A stretch of 64,000 nucleotides of DNA from Eutypa lata (GCA_022661535.1 JAKULF010000010.1:248001-312000); one strand, 5' to 3'; positions 43,491 to 55,324 are shown, numbered from the stretch's first letter. Notes: generated by a model from the letters alone, not told the origin. Numbers and translations are program-made.

Positions 43491-44490
43491 ATTCATCCTC
43501 GGTTGGTTATTTAAGTTTAAATGAACCACGCGACAGACAACCAATACACACCAACATACACAGATAGATGAGCTATAAATAAAACGATATATGATGTACG
43601 AGTGAAGTCTAGAACTTCAGATTACTTATCTTGGTGATAATGGCGTACTAAAGAGGACGGGATATGCACCCCGATGATCGGAGCCAAGTATATCCACCCA
43701 TCTGCCCATGTTATGTTATGTTGGTTTAGTTATCTCACCTACCTGCATACCTACATACTTACATTACCTTGTACTTAACTCTAACGACGAACTTGGGGAA
43801 CTTGCTTAGGTATGTTTACAGCGTGCGGACGGCTGGAATGTGCTTGTGAAAGCCTTGTGTGATTCTGTGCTTGTCTGATGTCAAAAACCATGTGGCATTT
43901 CTGGATCCTCGCCGTCAGCCCGACAGACAGCCCCACAAACTGTAAGACCTAACCGATCAACCGATCAAAAAGACTCCTCCTCTCCTCTTAGTTAGGCCTC
44001 TTTAACCCCGCCATTAACAACTTACATGTAGATAAATATAAGATACCTAGGTAAGGTAGTACCGGTATCATCACACTGGATTAATCTTCTTCTTGTAGGT
44101 AAATATTTTACATATCACAATCGAGGGGCTAGCTAAAAGTGACCACTGACTGGTATACCTAATTCGGAATCCCGCACAGTCAGCCGGAGCAAAGAATCCT
44201 TCTTACTTTTAGTTATGAGTTGAGAATGCTATCTTACTAGTTATTTCCATTTTTTCTGGGCAATCTTTCTCAATTTCCCCTCAGGTACTGTACCCCCTTT
44301 TCACCTAAGCACGCACGCGTGTGTGTGAGTGATGAGATTCTCCCCGCCACGCCATTAGCGACCAAAAACTTATCTCGTCACGTTTGCGATCCATGGTTCA
44401 GAGGTGGTACCTAGCAAGCAACCAAGCAACAATCTCGGGTTAGGACATCGGGAAGCTGGTGGGGGGAAATCTGAGCCTGTCAGTCGATAA

Positions 44491-44509
44491 GCCAGCCAGC
44501 CAGCCAGCC
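44491..44509. repeat. GCCA tetranucleotide repeat
   Basis: Nearly five tandem copies of GCCA in the upstream region of the 2-hydroxyacid dehydrogenase gene. Confidence 0.9.
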
Positions 44510-44760
44510 GGTCAGCCGCAAAGGTACTCGTTTCGTTCCGTATATCTGGGACACACAATTGATCGTTGCTCGTTACCAAGCGGTTCGTGGTTCATTGGGA
44601 TTTGTTTGCCCCTGAGGCGGTGAAGGAACAGAACAGAAAAGAGAAGACGGGGGGGAAAACAACAATCCAAGACAAAACTTAAGATTGTCGAAAACATTGT
44701 CATCTCTACCCTGTTTCTTTTCCTATATCGTCTGTCATTACCAAGCATAGGCAGGCGTAT

Positions 44761-44813
44761 CAAGCGCGCTTGATGAGTGCGCGCGCAATACCTGTCTAAG
44801 TAGGTACCTACTT
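44761..44813. promoter_or_regulatory. two perfect palindromes upstream of the dehydrogenase
   Basis: CAAGCGCGCTTG at 44761-44772 and AAGTAGGTACCTACTT at 44798-44813 are both perfect palindromes, lying 125-177 bp before the dehydrogenase start. Position and symmetry fit binding sites for dimeric regulators, but no factor is identified. The second belongs to the GGTA/TACC word family seen across the window. Confidence 0.45.
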
Positions 44814-44937
44814 TTACTCTCCAACACTCTCTCCACCCTTTCCTCCTCTACGTATGCGCCTTAGCCGCGTGTGAAACCCACCATCACCGATTCTGCTGTT
44901 GGGTGCAATCCCTGATACACGCATACCTACATATACC

Positions 44938-46572
44938 ATGGCCGAGCCAACCAACACGCCACTCCCAACGGCGCCAGGGACGCCCATCTCCGCGACGCCG
45001 CGGTCCGCCTCCCCCGCACCGGGATATGGGGACATCACGCCTCCGGCAGGGAGCCGTTTAGGTCTGGGACCATCGTCGCTAACGGTGCCCATCCCGGTGC
45101 ATATCCCCGCCGCTGCCGCAACCACCTTCTCGTCATCTTCGCCATTAGCAGCAGCACCAGCATCGCAGCCAACAACAACGATACCCGACCTAGTCGTACC
45201 ATCACCATCACCATCACCACCATCACCACCACCACCTTCAGCCCCCCTCAACACCACCACCGTAACCGGCCGCAAGCCCAAAGTCCTGCACATCGGCGAC
45301 CCAATCCGGTACAACCCGGAGGCGTTCGCGGACTTCGCGGCGCGGTTCGACGTCGTGCGGCCGGAGGCGGCGGAGCGCGAGAGGGCCGAGTTCGCGACGG
45401 CGCTGCGGGACCGCCGCTGGGGCGACTTCGACGCCATCTACCGCCCGTTCTGGGGCTCCGGCGGCGAGATGGGGAACTGGGACGCCGAGCTCGTCGCGCT
45501 GCTGCCGGACTCCGTGAGGGTTTTCGCGAGCGCCGGGGCCGGGTTCGATTGGGCCGATGTTAGGCTGTTGGGGGAACGAGGTATGTTGTTTTTTATGCTG
45601 TTTTCTTTTTGTTACTTAAGTTAGTTGGTTGGGTTGTGTTATTAGGTGTGAGGTATTTGCGAGGGAGAGAAGAATGGTGATGATCAACATTGTTGTTCGA
45701 TGCGCGGATTACGATTAACGCGTGCGCTTCTAGAGGATCTATATAACTAACCCACACCAATAGGAATAATATACTGCAACAGTGGCCTAGCAGCTGCCGA
45801 AGCAGTGGCAGACTTCGCCGTGGCAATGATCATCTCTACATTTCGCGCCCTCCCCTACTGCATCACATCTGCAACCTCTCTATCATCATCATCCACCCCA
45901 TCCCCATCCCCATCCACCTTCCGCACCTGCCACGCCCTCGCCACAGCCCAATCGCACAACCTCCGCAACCACACCTTAGGTCTCATCGGGCTCGGCAACA
46001 TCGGGCAGCGCATCGCGCGACGCATGCACCTGGCCTTCGGCATGCAGATCCTGTACTACGACGTCGAGCGCAAGTCTTCTTCCATCGAAGCCGAGCTCAA
46101 CAGCAGCAGCAGCAGCAGCAACAACGGCGGCAACGGGAGCGGGAGCATCTACCGCGACTCCCTGGAGCGCCTCGCCCGCGAGAGCGACTGCGTCGTCCTG
46201 TGCACGCCGGCCGGCGCCGGGCAGCAGCTCATCAACAAGGAGAGCCTGGCGTGTTTTCGCCCCGGCGCACGCTTCGTGAATGTGGCAAGGGGGTCGCTGG
46301 TCGATGAAGACGCGCTCGCCGATGCCCTTGATGATGGGAGGATTAGTGCCGTCGCGCTCGATGTCCATGCGGCGGAGCCGAGCGTCAGTGCGAGGTTGGC
46401 GGCGTATGCGGGTACGAAGGCGTTACTGACTTGCCATAATGCCGGGGGCACCGTCGAGACGCATGCCGGGTTTGAGGAGCTTGGCATGCGGAATATTAGT
46501 GCGGTTTTGGAGGGGAGGGAGGCGATCACGCCGGTGAATTTGGGGTTTTTGAAGGTGAAAGAGAGTAAGTGA
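44938..46572 (+). CDS. D-isomer-specific 2-hydroxyacid dehydrogenase
   Basis: Predicted exons are 44938-45580 and 45764-46572 (183 bp intron, GTATGT donor, ACTAACCC branch), giving about 483 aa. It is an NAD(P)-dependent oxidoreductase of the glyoxylate/hydroxypyruvate reductase group, interconverting 2-oxo and D-2-hydroxy acids. Evidence: GLIGLGNIGQRIARRM (nucleotide-binding loop), VNVARGSLVDEDAL (catalytic Arg and following signature), the region around ALDVHAAEP with the Glu, and LTCHNAGGT supplying the catalytic His. The first roughly 105 residues are a Pro/Ser/Thr/Ala-rich low-complexity extension absent from typical members. It is not a clear mitochondrial or secretory signal because acidic residues and many prolines are present. 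A poly-Ser/Asn/Gly insert, encoded by AGC repeats, interrupts the cofactor domain after the second strand. The start is the first ATG in a good context. Confidence 0.9.
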
Positions 46573-47475
46573 GGTGAAGTGGCGGGGGCTAGGGTAGAGT
46601 AGGGATGTTATATTATACGGACGAAAATGTCTGTGACGAGGGAGCTCATGGGTTGCGATATGGTCGTGGTGCTGATCGTGGTGGATGACGGTTATAAATC
46701 AGAAATCGTGGAGCAAAGAAAGAAGGTGATGATGACACGGCAAAATGAAAGAAAAGATGACGTACCGACAAACAAACTTCCGGTTGCTCAGGCTGTTTAT
46801 ATGACGAGGGGGAAATACCCATAGATTGCCTCGTTATATTTGTAGATGTGTCGATCGATCGATAGATACATTTGGCCAGCAGATTGCATTGCTTGATACG
46901 GTGAGCGGGCGGCCGGGCGCTTGTTGGACGGCAAGGGGCGAGAAGGTCATTCGTAACTAGGTATATTATGGTAATTATATCAAGCCCAACAAACTACTTC
47001 TTTCTGTATCCGACTCCTCTCGGGGATGTTCTATGAAGTGTGAATTGGGTGAAGATCGGATGATTGACGCAATTGTGTACACACGTAGATGACCACCAAA
47101 GTACTCTCCAGCCTGGCAATGGTGATGGGGCGAACACGGATGTTACTTTCGCGGCAAGATTTCATTTAGAATCTATATAGGTAGGTAAGTAAGTACTTAC
47201 TTAGGTAGCAGAGTCCGTCCACTGGAAAGAAAGCTAATATGTAAAGCCCCCTTATCAATTATCAAAACGCTGTTCATGTCCATCCTGAACCCCCTCGCTG
47301 GTGTATCCATCCATCTTTTGAGGATATCAACATGATGATAGTAAAGAAGAAGAAGAAAATCAAACCAAACGCTCTGAGCAAGTAAACGCCAATGCCAATG
47401 CCTCACTAGGGCTTTGTAGCCGGTTCTTCTTCCAGTCAACCGCCTTTTATAGCCATCCAGGTATCAATTGAACCC

Positions 47476-47513
<38 letters not shown>

Positions 47514-47530
47514 GTGTCTCTCGTGCACCT
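46573..47530. other. convergent intergenic region
   Basis: About 960 bp between the dehydrogenase and the large membrane-protein gene (minus). It contains a perfect 16 bp palindrome AAGTAAGTACTTACTT at 47187-47202 and a long CT tract at the right edge. No gene was seen. Confidence 0.55.
47478..47511. repeat. CT dinucleotide microsatellite
   Basis: An uninterrupted (CT)17 run, 20 bp beyond the stop of the large membrane-protein gene (minus strand), and so in its 3' untranslated region. It is likely length-polymorphic. Confidence 0.95.
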
Positions 47531-50500
47531 TCAATCGACCTTCCGAACCGCCGGATGGGCCTCAAGTTCGATCGGCTCATCAGACTGGAGCCCCACAGGT
47601 CGCTGATACCACGCCCCTGAGCCTACGCCAGCCCCTACTCCTTTACCCGCCTCATAGCCCTCGACAGAAGTAGTCGTCGTCGCCTCGGTGGTGCCAGTAA
47701 GCTGCGGTTGCTGCTTTGGCCCAGCCACCCCCTGGTAACCAACACCGATCATCGCCACGTTGTTCGTGCTGTTATCTGTGACCTGGTAGTTCTGGTAGTT
47801 CTGGTAATTCTGCAAATTCCGCTGCTGCTGCTGCCAGTATCGCGCATCCACCGCCGAGTCCCTCGTCGTTCCTGTCATTCCCGCCGTGGAGTCGCTAACC
47901 CCCGTGAGCTGGGGCTGCTGGTATTCCGCCGGGGCGGTTGCACCCCGAGCACCCCCCACCGCTACTGGAGAAGTAACATGGCCGTTTTCGCTTTCGTCGC
48001 TGGTTTTGTTGTTGTGGTTGTCAACGTTGGACGTCATCGTGCTGCTGTCCATGTAGCGCGACTGTTGTTGCCCTGGCTGGGACTGGGACTGGGACTGGGA
48101 CGGGGATGTCGTGGGCACGCCAGCGGAGACGCCATTTTCAGAGGCATGGTGGTAATAGTGATGTTGTTGGCTGATATCCAGATTCACGCTTGCGGTTGCT
48201 GAAGCTTCTGCGCTCGCGCTCGCACTTGCGCTGGGTGCTGGTGCAGGTCCTGCAGTCGAGTTGTTGCTATCACCAGTGAATTGAGGCTGCTGTTGGGACC
48301 CGGGCACTGCGGTCGTCGATGAGCCACGTTCCCGTCGAGTATCATTGCTGGTGCTGGTTCTGATGCTGGTACCAGTACCCTGGGGCGTCATGCGAGTAGC
48401 GTATGCGTTCACAGCGGGTGCGGACATCCCTGTTTGTCGGGGGTCCACTGCCGGCACCGTAGTTGCTCCTACCGCCGGGAAACTATTCCCCGTCAACTGT
48501 GGTTGCTGAAATCCAGTTACGGCCGATGAATATGAACTCCGTCGGGAATTGCCATTAGCGCTAAAACCAGTGCACTGAGGCGTCATGCGAGTAGCGTATG
48601 TATTCGTAGAAGCGCCTCCGAGATTTGCCTGCTCCTGAGGGAGGCCGGCCGTCTGCGCTGCTGTGTTCGGTCCCGCTACAGAGCTGTTGCCCGTCAACTG
48701 GGGTTGTTGATAACTTGCTGCTCTCGAACCAGAGTGTCGACTATTCTCGTTCTGGTTCGTGCTGGGAGTGTGGTTGGTTGTGTAATTGTTGTTGTTGAAC
48801 GCGAATACGAAGTTGTGCGCTGGCGGCGGGGAGCTCTCGGTTGTGGTTGTCGTCGTCGACGTAGTTGCTTGCGCTGGCGCTGGTGCTAGAGGTGCCGAGC
48901 TGTTACCGGTAGACTGACGCTGTTGGTACGCGGCCGATGTTGAACTATTGCCAGTAGATTGGGGTTGCTGATATGCTGCTGCTAGTGCCAGACCGGATTG
49001 CGTGTCGGGACCGCTGAGAGTAGGACCACTGGCTTGAACGGATGTGCTGGTGTAACCCGAGTTGACTGGAGGTGTGAACTGCTGCGGTTGTGTCTGTGAT
49101 TGCGGATGCCCGGTGGCTGAAGGGGGGCCTTGGTTTGATAGCCGGGTATTGTTTCCATTTCCTCCCAATCTATCATTTTGGGCGTTCGAGACCGTCGGAA
49201 CTTGCTGCTGTTCATGAACCATTCCCGTCGCGTCGTATCGCTGTGGCGCAGGATATTGCTGTTGCTGAGGTGCGTGTGTCGAACCTGCCTTCTGTTCTCG
49301 ATACTGTGGTACTGGAGCTGCAGCGCCCGAACTGGCCGGCGAGGGATAGTTCGAGCTAGAGTTATACGTATTCTTCGTAATAGTTGGCCCCTTTTTCTCT
49401 TTCGTTTTCATCCACGAGAATAATGACGATAGACCACCACCGCCGCCACCGCCATCACTCCTAGAACTAGTATTTTGCGTCGGCGCTGCTTCCCCAAATC
49501 CCCTAGCAGGGCCCGGTGCGGGAGTGTAGGACCGGCTATCTCTGCGGCTGCTCTCGGACGAATCCCTATCCTCGTGGGAATGGTTTTCCTTCACGTACGT
49601 GTTCTTGTAGCTCTTCTTCCGCTCCGACCTGCTCATCCGGTTCTTCGTGTTCTCATTCTTTTCTTTGTTGCTGCTTCTCTTCATCGTGCACTTCCATTTG
49701 TTGCGACGGATAAGGTAGTAGGCAAGAATCATGAGTAGCATTCCGATGAGACCTGCAATGGCGCCCCCCACGATGGCGGGTGTGTTCTTGCTGCCGGTGC
49801 CGCCGTTGTTTGTAGTGTCACCGCCGTTTGCTCCGTCACCGGTACCACCGTCACTGCCATCGCCACCGTCATTTACACCGCCGGCCTCACCACTACCCGA
49901 CGTAGGTTCGGGTTGGCCCGTTCCGCCGTCATCCGTAGTAGCTGCTGGAACTCCACTGCTCTTCGGGCCGGGTTTAGACTCGGTCAAGGACCTCAACTTC
50001 TCAGACTCGGAGGATTTACTAGCCTCGGAAGCAGAAGAGATCGAGGCGTCAATAACGAACTGCGGAATGTCTAGCATGGAGATGATAGTCGACGTCGAGA
50101 AACACCGGTACATGGAGCGCGTGGGTGAGCCCGTCCATATATATGTACCGCATGCCGGCTCCGTGGAAGCTTGGCTATGGGTGGCGGGTTAGTAAAGATA
50201 CGCACGCATATACGACAACTATTTTGGGGGTGGGGGGGTACTAACCAGCATCCAGTGAGACTATTGGCATTATCGCAAGCACCATCCTTGAAGGCGTTGT
50301 AGTCCAGACAAACGGTGAAGAAAGGCGAGTATGTGCCCGAGCCACAGGCGATATTGTGGTCTTCATTCGTCAGGCATGAGAATTTATCATCACACGTGTA
50401 AGCCGAAGCTATCCGACATCCATCCGCGTTAGCAGCCACTCTTTCATACTTACTCACTTACATTAAACTAACACGACACACAGGGGAGTTTCCCGTTTTC

Positions 50501-50876
50501 ATCGTCGTGACACAAGAAAAAAGGGGGGCAGAAGGGGGGGAGAAGACTTACACGACGTTCCCTTAAACCAGCCGCACGTCTGTTCATTCGTCCACGTATT
50601 CGATGACGACCCCGATGAGGACGAGCCATCTTGTCTTCGTCTGAGGTACTCCACGACGAGATCCTGGTCCGACTTCCTAGCGCCCGGCGCCGGCGTCGGC
50701 TTTGGGGTCCAGCCCAGCAAGCCCTGGTCAGCGCCGCCACCCCGGCCAGCTACTGGAAGAGCACCGGTCTCCTGGGGAATCCACGTGGGCTGCTCGTCTT
50801 CCGACCACCGGAGCCATCTCGCCGCTGTGAGGCCAGCTCCCGCGACGAGAAGGGTGGTGGTGGTTGCGAACTTCAT
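47531..50876 (-). CDS. single-pass membrane protein with cysteine-rich ectodomain and Q-x-T-G repeat tail
   Basis: Three predicted exons on the minus strand: 50876-50552, 50408-50246 and 50174-47531, giving about 1043 aa. Introns are 143 and 71 bp (GTAAGT/GATAG and GTTAGT with TACTAAC/CATAG). The N-terminus is a signal peptide (MKFATTTTLLVAGAGLTAA). The ectodomain, about 80-180, has spaced cysteines (TCGWFKG, YTCDDKFSC, IACGSG, VCLDY, GACDN, GCW, PACGTYIW), then a Ser/Thr/Gly stalk. One membrane helix (IVGGAIAGLIGMLLMILAYYLI) lies at about 295-318, followed by RRNKWKC. The cytosolic tail, about 720 aa, is Gln/Ser/Asn-rich and carries ten Q-x-T-G motifs, seven of them QQ(P/R)Q-x-TG. The ectodomain-helix-disordered-tail layout matches fungal wall-sensor-like proteins. 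A sensing or endocytic role is inference. Confidence 0.8.
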
Positions 50877-53015
50877 CTTGAATTAATTGCCGCCCCCAGT
50901 ATCTCCGAGTGTGCAGTATCTCTTTCTCTGTGTGTGTGTCCTCCGCAGATCTTTGTCCCGTCCCGCAGGTGTGTTTATATGTGCATGAAACAAAAGAAAT
51001 ACAGAAAAGGAAATGATTGGTGTAAGAGGATGTGCTGAAGTGCGGTAGGAAGGAAAGCGAGTCTCTATTGATGGAAACTCTCTCCTCAAGCTTCTGAATA
51101 GATAGAATACTTTCCAAGACCAATCGATCTCTGAAATAGTACCAGACAGTAACCTAAAGCTTGTGATAGTGGACAGAAAGTAATAAGTCTGGTAGACCAC
51201 TAATACCACCACCAGGAAGAAATAGGTACCAAAGAGAAGGAGGGCGGGAAAAGTGCAGGAAAGAAAAGAGGTTAAGAAATCCAATGACTAAAAAGACAGT
51301 GCATTGGTCAGATGCATCAATATTGATCAATGATGAGTCAAAAGAACAGTTGGTAGACACATGTAAGTATACATACATGTACCTACACAGGCAGACATGC
51401 AGGCATCAGGTCAAGCGCCGGGGAGGGGAATACATGGATGGATACCTATTTAGGTAAATGTGGGACCTATCCGGAGGTGGTGGTTAGTCGGGTGACCGAT
51501 ATTGGGATAATAGCAACAAAGAAGTTGATTGAATATCGAATAATGAGAGAGGGGGAATGTTATCAGCTGCATCAGCCAGCATTCACAAGGAATGAATTGA
51601 ATACCAACAGTAGATAGCTAGGTAGGCAATTAAGAGTCATAAAACGCAAAACTGAATACACCAGTGGCTGTACGGAATTCAAGGTGAAGAGGTTGCTACT
51701 GCAACAACATGGAACATCTATCTGTCTACCTATCACATCACATCATATCATATTATATTACATTGTCACTTTCCGATCTATAAGATACGAAATGCAATGC
51801 AATGCAATGCAACCCTATCGTTTTTTCTTGGTTGTATATGAAACCGCGCCGAAACCCTGTAGGCAGTGGAACAGTTTTGATTTCCAGCGCTCTGGCTGGC
51901 TGGCTGCTATTTCGTGGGAAGGAATTGGTTGGCTGGCCGGGCCTGGCGCTTAAACCGGATTACGACGGCGTCAAACCACATCCACAGGATTGACTACCGA
52001 ACTGACTGACTGACTGACTAACAGCTATTGCAATTGACCAGTCACGAAATCACATAGACCTTCATAACGCAGAATGTGAAATGTCACGCGGAGGTGCTAT
52101 CGTCATTTCTAGCCTTCCGTACTACGTAATTGTGGTCTAAGATAAATGAAAAGAGTCATTAGATAGTTTGGATGAGTTCTCTTTGTTCGCTTTGAAGTTT
52201 ACAACACAATCCAATCCCCTGCCTGGCCCGCGAAGAAGAAGATGACCGGGAAAACTTCCCCTAACTTAGCGCTCGACGAGGTCTAAAGAAGAATCCAGCG
52301 AATCAACTTCAGCCATATTGCCAAGGACGGCAAGAAGCGCGACAGGTGGAGTGGACCCAAGCGGCTGATCGATCCAACGTATGTACTTCGTACATTACGT
52401 AACTCTAGATATTAATGGAGGATGAATTAGCGATATTGTAATTAACGTGTAAGATGTTGAGGCTTCTATGTTGCCATGAGAAATTATAATATTAGAAGCA
52501 ATATCGTGGCATATGATATGTAGGTAGTTATCTATTTCTCGAAATAATAGAATGAGCCCGCTCTAAAATGCCAACAACATGTCTTCAGCTTTTTTTGACC
52601 ACTGTTGGCCGGCAACAAGCGCCTTTGAATCCCAAAGGGGCTTTCTAGAATTTCTTCTAATGCAAATATAGAATCTGTCTGACCTTGACAGAGAATAATA
52701 ATGCGTACCAAGTAATGAGAAAACCCAATTCTCATCTTTGCCATCAACTAACTAGGGACTACCGATATGTCTATCAAACCCCCTTTCCTTGAGAACGCGC
52801 TATTATGACTGCTATTGTTGGGTGTGACATTTACAACTCCAAAATGCAAACATAGTAACCTAAGTCGACCTGATTCGATAGTTTCCACCAACACCGGCCA
52901 GGGCCTTGATATACAAACCCCAGGAGCCCGTCCGCCCGCCTGTCCGTCCGTATGATGCGCCGATCCAACCATCCAATGCAAACTCCATTACCCAAAATCG
53001 CATGCACTTCCTTAC
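50877..53015. other. long intergenic region, no gene seen
   Basis: About 2.1 kb. It carries the promoter of the membrane-protein gene, an (AATGC)n run, an ACTGACTGACTGACTGAC run near 51998, and scattered GGTA/TACC words. Overlapping open frames of up to 133 codons at 50883-51284 (minus) are low-complexity and unsupported. Confidence 0.5.
51791..51812. repeat. AATGC pentanucleotide repeat
   Basis: Just over four tandem copies of AATGC. It is a simple repeat in an intergenic region. Confidence 0.9.
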
Positions 53016-54827
53016 TTACACCCCCTTCTCCGCCTCCGTCTCCGTAGGTTTCGCTTTCCTCCGGACTAACCCTGCGCTAAGGACGTTAACTTTAGACTCA
53101 GGCCCGACAGCCTCCTGCCCTTGCGCCGAAACGTCTTCGTCGGCGTCCGCTATCTTAGCTTTCTTCCTAACAAGCCCGGCTCCGAGCGTGTTCACCGCCG
53201 CAGGAGGGGCAGCAGCGTTGCTCCCGTTCCCATCATTGGGTGCCGCGTCACCCTCTGCTGGTCGTTTACGCCGGGTCATTCCCGACAGGTTATTAACGCC
53301 ACTACCAGTGCTAACACTGCTTTGTGAAGGCTGTACTAGCGCATCTCTGAGACCGACGATCTGGAGACCCCATTTGGCACCAACGTTCACCTCGTTGATC
53401 CATCGGGCCGTGCTCGTGGTAGCTACGTCGAGCTTGGAGAATTCGAGATGGAGTAAGAGTTCAATCGCCCTGTTGTACCCCGATTCGTCTAGGACGACTT
53501 GACCCCGTCCCTCTTCGGGCCAGTAGTAATAATGGGTCTCAATCCGATCAGGGAATTTAGTGCGGTTGTGTGTTTTTATCTGCGGCTTCCGGGGGACGAT
53601 GCGACCTTTGAGTACCTTTTTTGCGGGCTTCTTGCGCCGGTTTGCTTCGGGGGCTGCTGCGGTTGACTTTGTTGTATTCTCCTTAGACGATGCAGGAGCT
53701 GTAGGGGTTTCTTGACTATCAGCTGGAGTTATGAGTGTTGACGCATCGGGTCCGCTGAATGAAGCACTAGGGGTTGGCAGGACAGCAGCGTTTGGTCGCC
53801 TCGGGGGTAGTTTGGCGTCGAAGACGGCCCATATGAAACCCGTCAACCGGCCACTCGAACACTCCTGGCGGAAGGCCATCATCTCCCAGAACTCGTGGAG
53901 CGACCTCGGTGATCTCCAGCCTTTCGATAGCTTGACTTTTGTTGATGTCCCCTCCTCCAACTCCTCGACAAACCGGGCCTTCGGGTCGTCAGGAAACGTC
54001 GGTATGAGACATCTTGGTGGGATGGATTCTCCGTATGCCCCGGGCTGGGCCACATACGGGGAAATCATATGAAGGGGGTCTCCCAGTATCCAAGTCGCCA
54101 CATTCGTATTTGAGCGAGGTAGGAATGAGCGCGCCTCGTAATCGTCCAACCCCGGAACAACAAGGTATCCATAGATCGAAAACCAATCCTCGCGAGCCTT
54201 GTTCACTATGTCAACGTCGTTGCCCCCGACGAGAGAATTCAAGACTCGACACCACCATCTTACTAATCCCCTGTCATCCAATATATGCTTCCCACTATTT
54301 TTCACGCTCCCCGGAAATAGGTATTGCGACTGAGACCGAGCAAACAGGCTTACAACCAACTTCTTAGAACTGCGTCGTCGAGTAGTGACTAGGAAGGCAA
54401 TGAAAGCTACCGTCACCTCGCGAATGGGAGATGGTGTACGCTTGGGAAGGTTCAAGAGATTTAAGTATCCAGTCGAGTCCGCCTTGGCCACAAAAATCGT
54501 GGTCGAGTACGAAGTCGTGTATATATAGATCTCCAAGCCCAAGACCAAGACCTGGCCTTGAGAACTGGGCTTGTACTTTCCGGCATCAACCGACAGAGCG
54601 AGAAAATGCTTCTCGCAGTATGTCCGCAGGGGTTTCGCAGGTCGCGGTTCTTCGGTTTCCAACGTCAATGCTTGGGCTGGGGGATGAAATAAGGCATCGG
54701 TTACAGTAGGTGGCGTCGAGAGGTGGTAGGCTTCGAAGTTTACGTCCTTGGGTAGAACTTTGGATAGCTCTTCTACTAATAGGCTGTTTGCGCCTGAGAC
54801 GTGCTCACGACGGCCGGGGCTAGCCAT
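53016..54827 (-). CDS. RTT109: histone H3 acetyltransferase Rtt109 (KAT11)
   Basis: An intronless minus-strand gene, 603 aa from the MASPGRRE methionine. The frame is open 19 codons further upstream, but that extension is not family-like. Rtt109 acetylates newly made histone H3 on K56 (and N-terminal lysines) together with the chaperones Asf1 or Vps75, in DNA replication and repair. Evidence: the N-terminal VSGANSLLVEELSKVLPKDVNFEAYHLSTPPT block, EIYIYTTSYSTTIFVAKADSTGY on the acetyl-CoA-binding strands, WWCRVLN, and FPDDPKARFVEEL, which contains the conserved Asp pair and the lysine that is autoacetylated in yeast Rtt109. FWEMMAFRQECSSGRLTGFIW follows. The last 200 residues are a Lys/Arg/Pro-rich, probably disordered tail, longer than in yeast and usual for filamentous fungi. 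It acts in the nucleus. Confidence 0.93.
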   Translation of the reverse strand: MASPGRREHVSGANSLLVEELSKVLPKDVNFEAYHLSTPPTVTDALFHPPAQALTLETEEPRPAKPLRTYCEKHFLALSVDAGKYKPSSQGQVLVLGLEIYIYTTSYSTTIFVAKADSTGYLNLLNLPKRTPSPIREVTVAFIAFLVTTRRRSSKKLVVSLFARSQSQYLFPGSVKNSGKHILDDRGLVRWWCRVLNSLVGGNDVDIVNKAREDWFSIYGYLVVPGLDDYEARSFLPRSNTNVATWILGDPLHMISPYVAQPGAYGESIPPRCLIPTFPDDPKARFVEELEEGTSTKVKLSKGWRSPRSLHEFWEMMAFRQECSSGRLTGFIWAVFDAKLPPRRPNAAVLPTPSASFSGPDASTLITPADSQETPTAPASSKENTTKSTAAAPEANRRKKPAKKVLKGRIVPRKPQIKTHNRTKFPDRIETHYYYWPEEGRGQVVLDESGYNRAIELLLHLEFSKLDVATTSTARWINEVNVGAKWGLQIVGLRDALVQPSQSSVSTGSGVNNLSGMTRRKRPAEGDAAPNDGNGSNAAAPPAAVNTLGAGLVRKKAKIADADEDVSAQGQEAVGPESKVNVLSAGLVRRKAKPTETEAEKGV

Positions 54828-55324
54828 TATGACGTAGGGTGGTTTGATAGAACCAATTGAATTGACTAAATTGGAACTGTTCAAGCTGAACTGATTACTA
54901 TTGATAGCACTGGGATTCGAATAGCCTCAATGGGCATTGAGGGAATTCATGTATTCCTTCATTCCGTGTCGACGTTGGAAAGAATCCCTGATGTCGATTA
55001 ACGTAGGTACCAGGATACGCGTGAATTGGGGATGAGGCATGTTAATTGAATTGAATAAACGCGAACTAGGGAGCTTTTGTGGAGTATACGAAGTACTTCA
55101 TGATTATGGGGTTTGAGCAACTCAATTGATAACCAGGTACCGATGATAACTAAGCAAGTAACCACGTGATGAAGCTTAGACACCAATTGAAGCTAGGCTA
55201 TCCTTAGTTAGCCCCAAATAATTGATCCCTGGCGCAAAAAGTTCAATATTGAAGCTTGTCGAGTGCGACTTCCTTACCGGAGCGATGCGGTGATATCGTT
55301 TACCACCACCGACCAAAAAATAAA
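54828..55324. other. divergent promoter between Rtt109 and mL57
   Basis: About 500 bp between two divergent housekeeping starts. It is AT-rich, with GAAGTACTTC near 55090 as a short palindrome. There is no gene. Confidence 0.55.

Larger units (their letters stand above)
42459..44937. other. long intergenic region with simple repeats and GGTA/TACC words
   Basis: About 2.5 kb. It holds (AACC)n and (GCCA)n repeats listed separately, many TACC/GGTA words, and two perfect palindromes close to the next gene. A minus-strand frame at about 42895-43131 (78 codons from its ATG) and a plus-strand 72-codon frame at 43306-43524 are unsupported. Confidence 0.5.

Noticed and set aside
43306..43524. 72-codon frame with a TNQP repeat
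   Set aside because: The repeat is just the translation of an (AACC)n microsatellite. The rest has no recognisable feature.
44814..45437. 207-codon minus-strand frame opposite the dehydrogenase
   Set aside because: Low-complexity shadow (Gly/Asp/Val-rich) of the Pro/Ser-rich coding sequence on the plus strand.
51684..51953. 89-codon plus-strand frame with MQCNAMQ
   Set aside because: It is produced by the (AATGC)n simple repeat, with no other coding signs.
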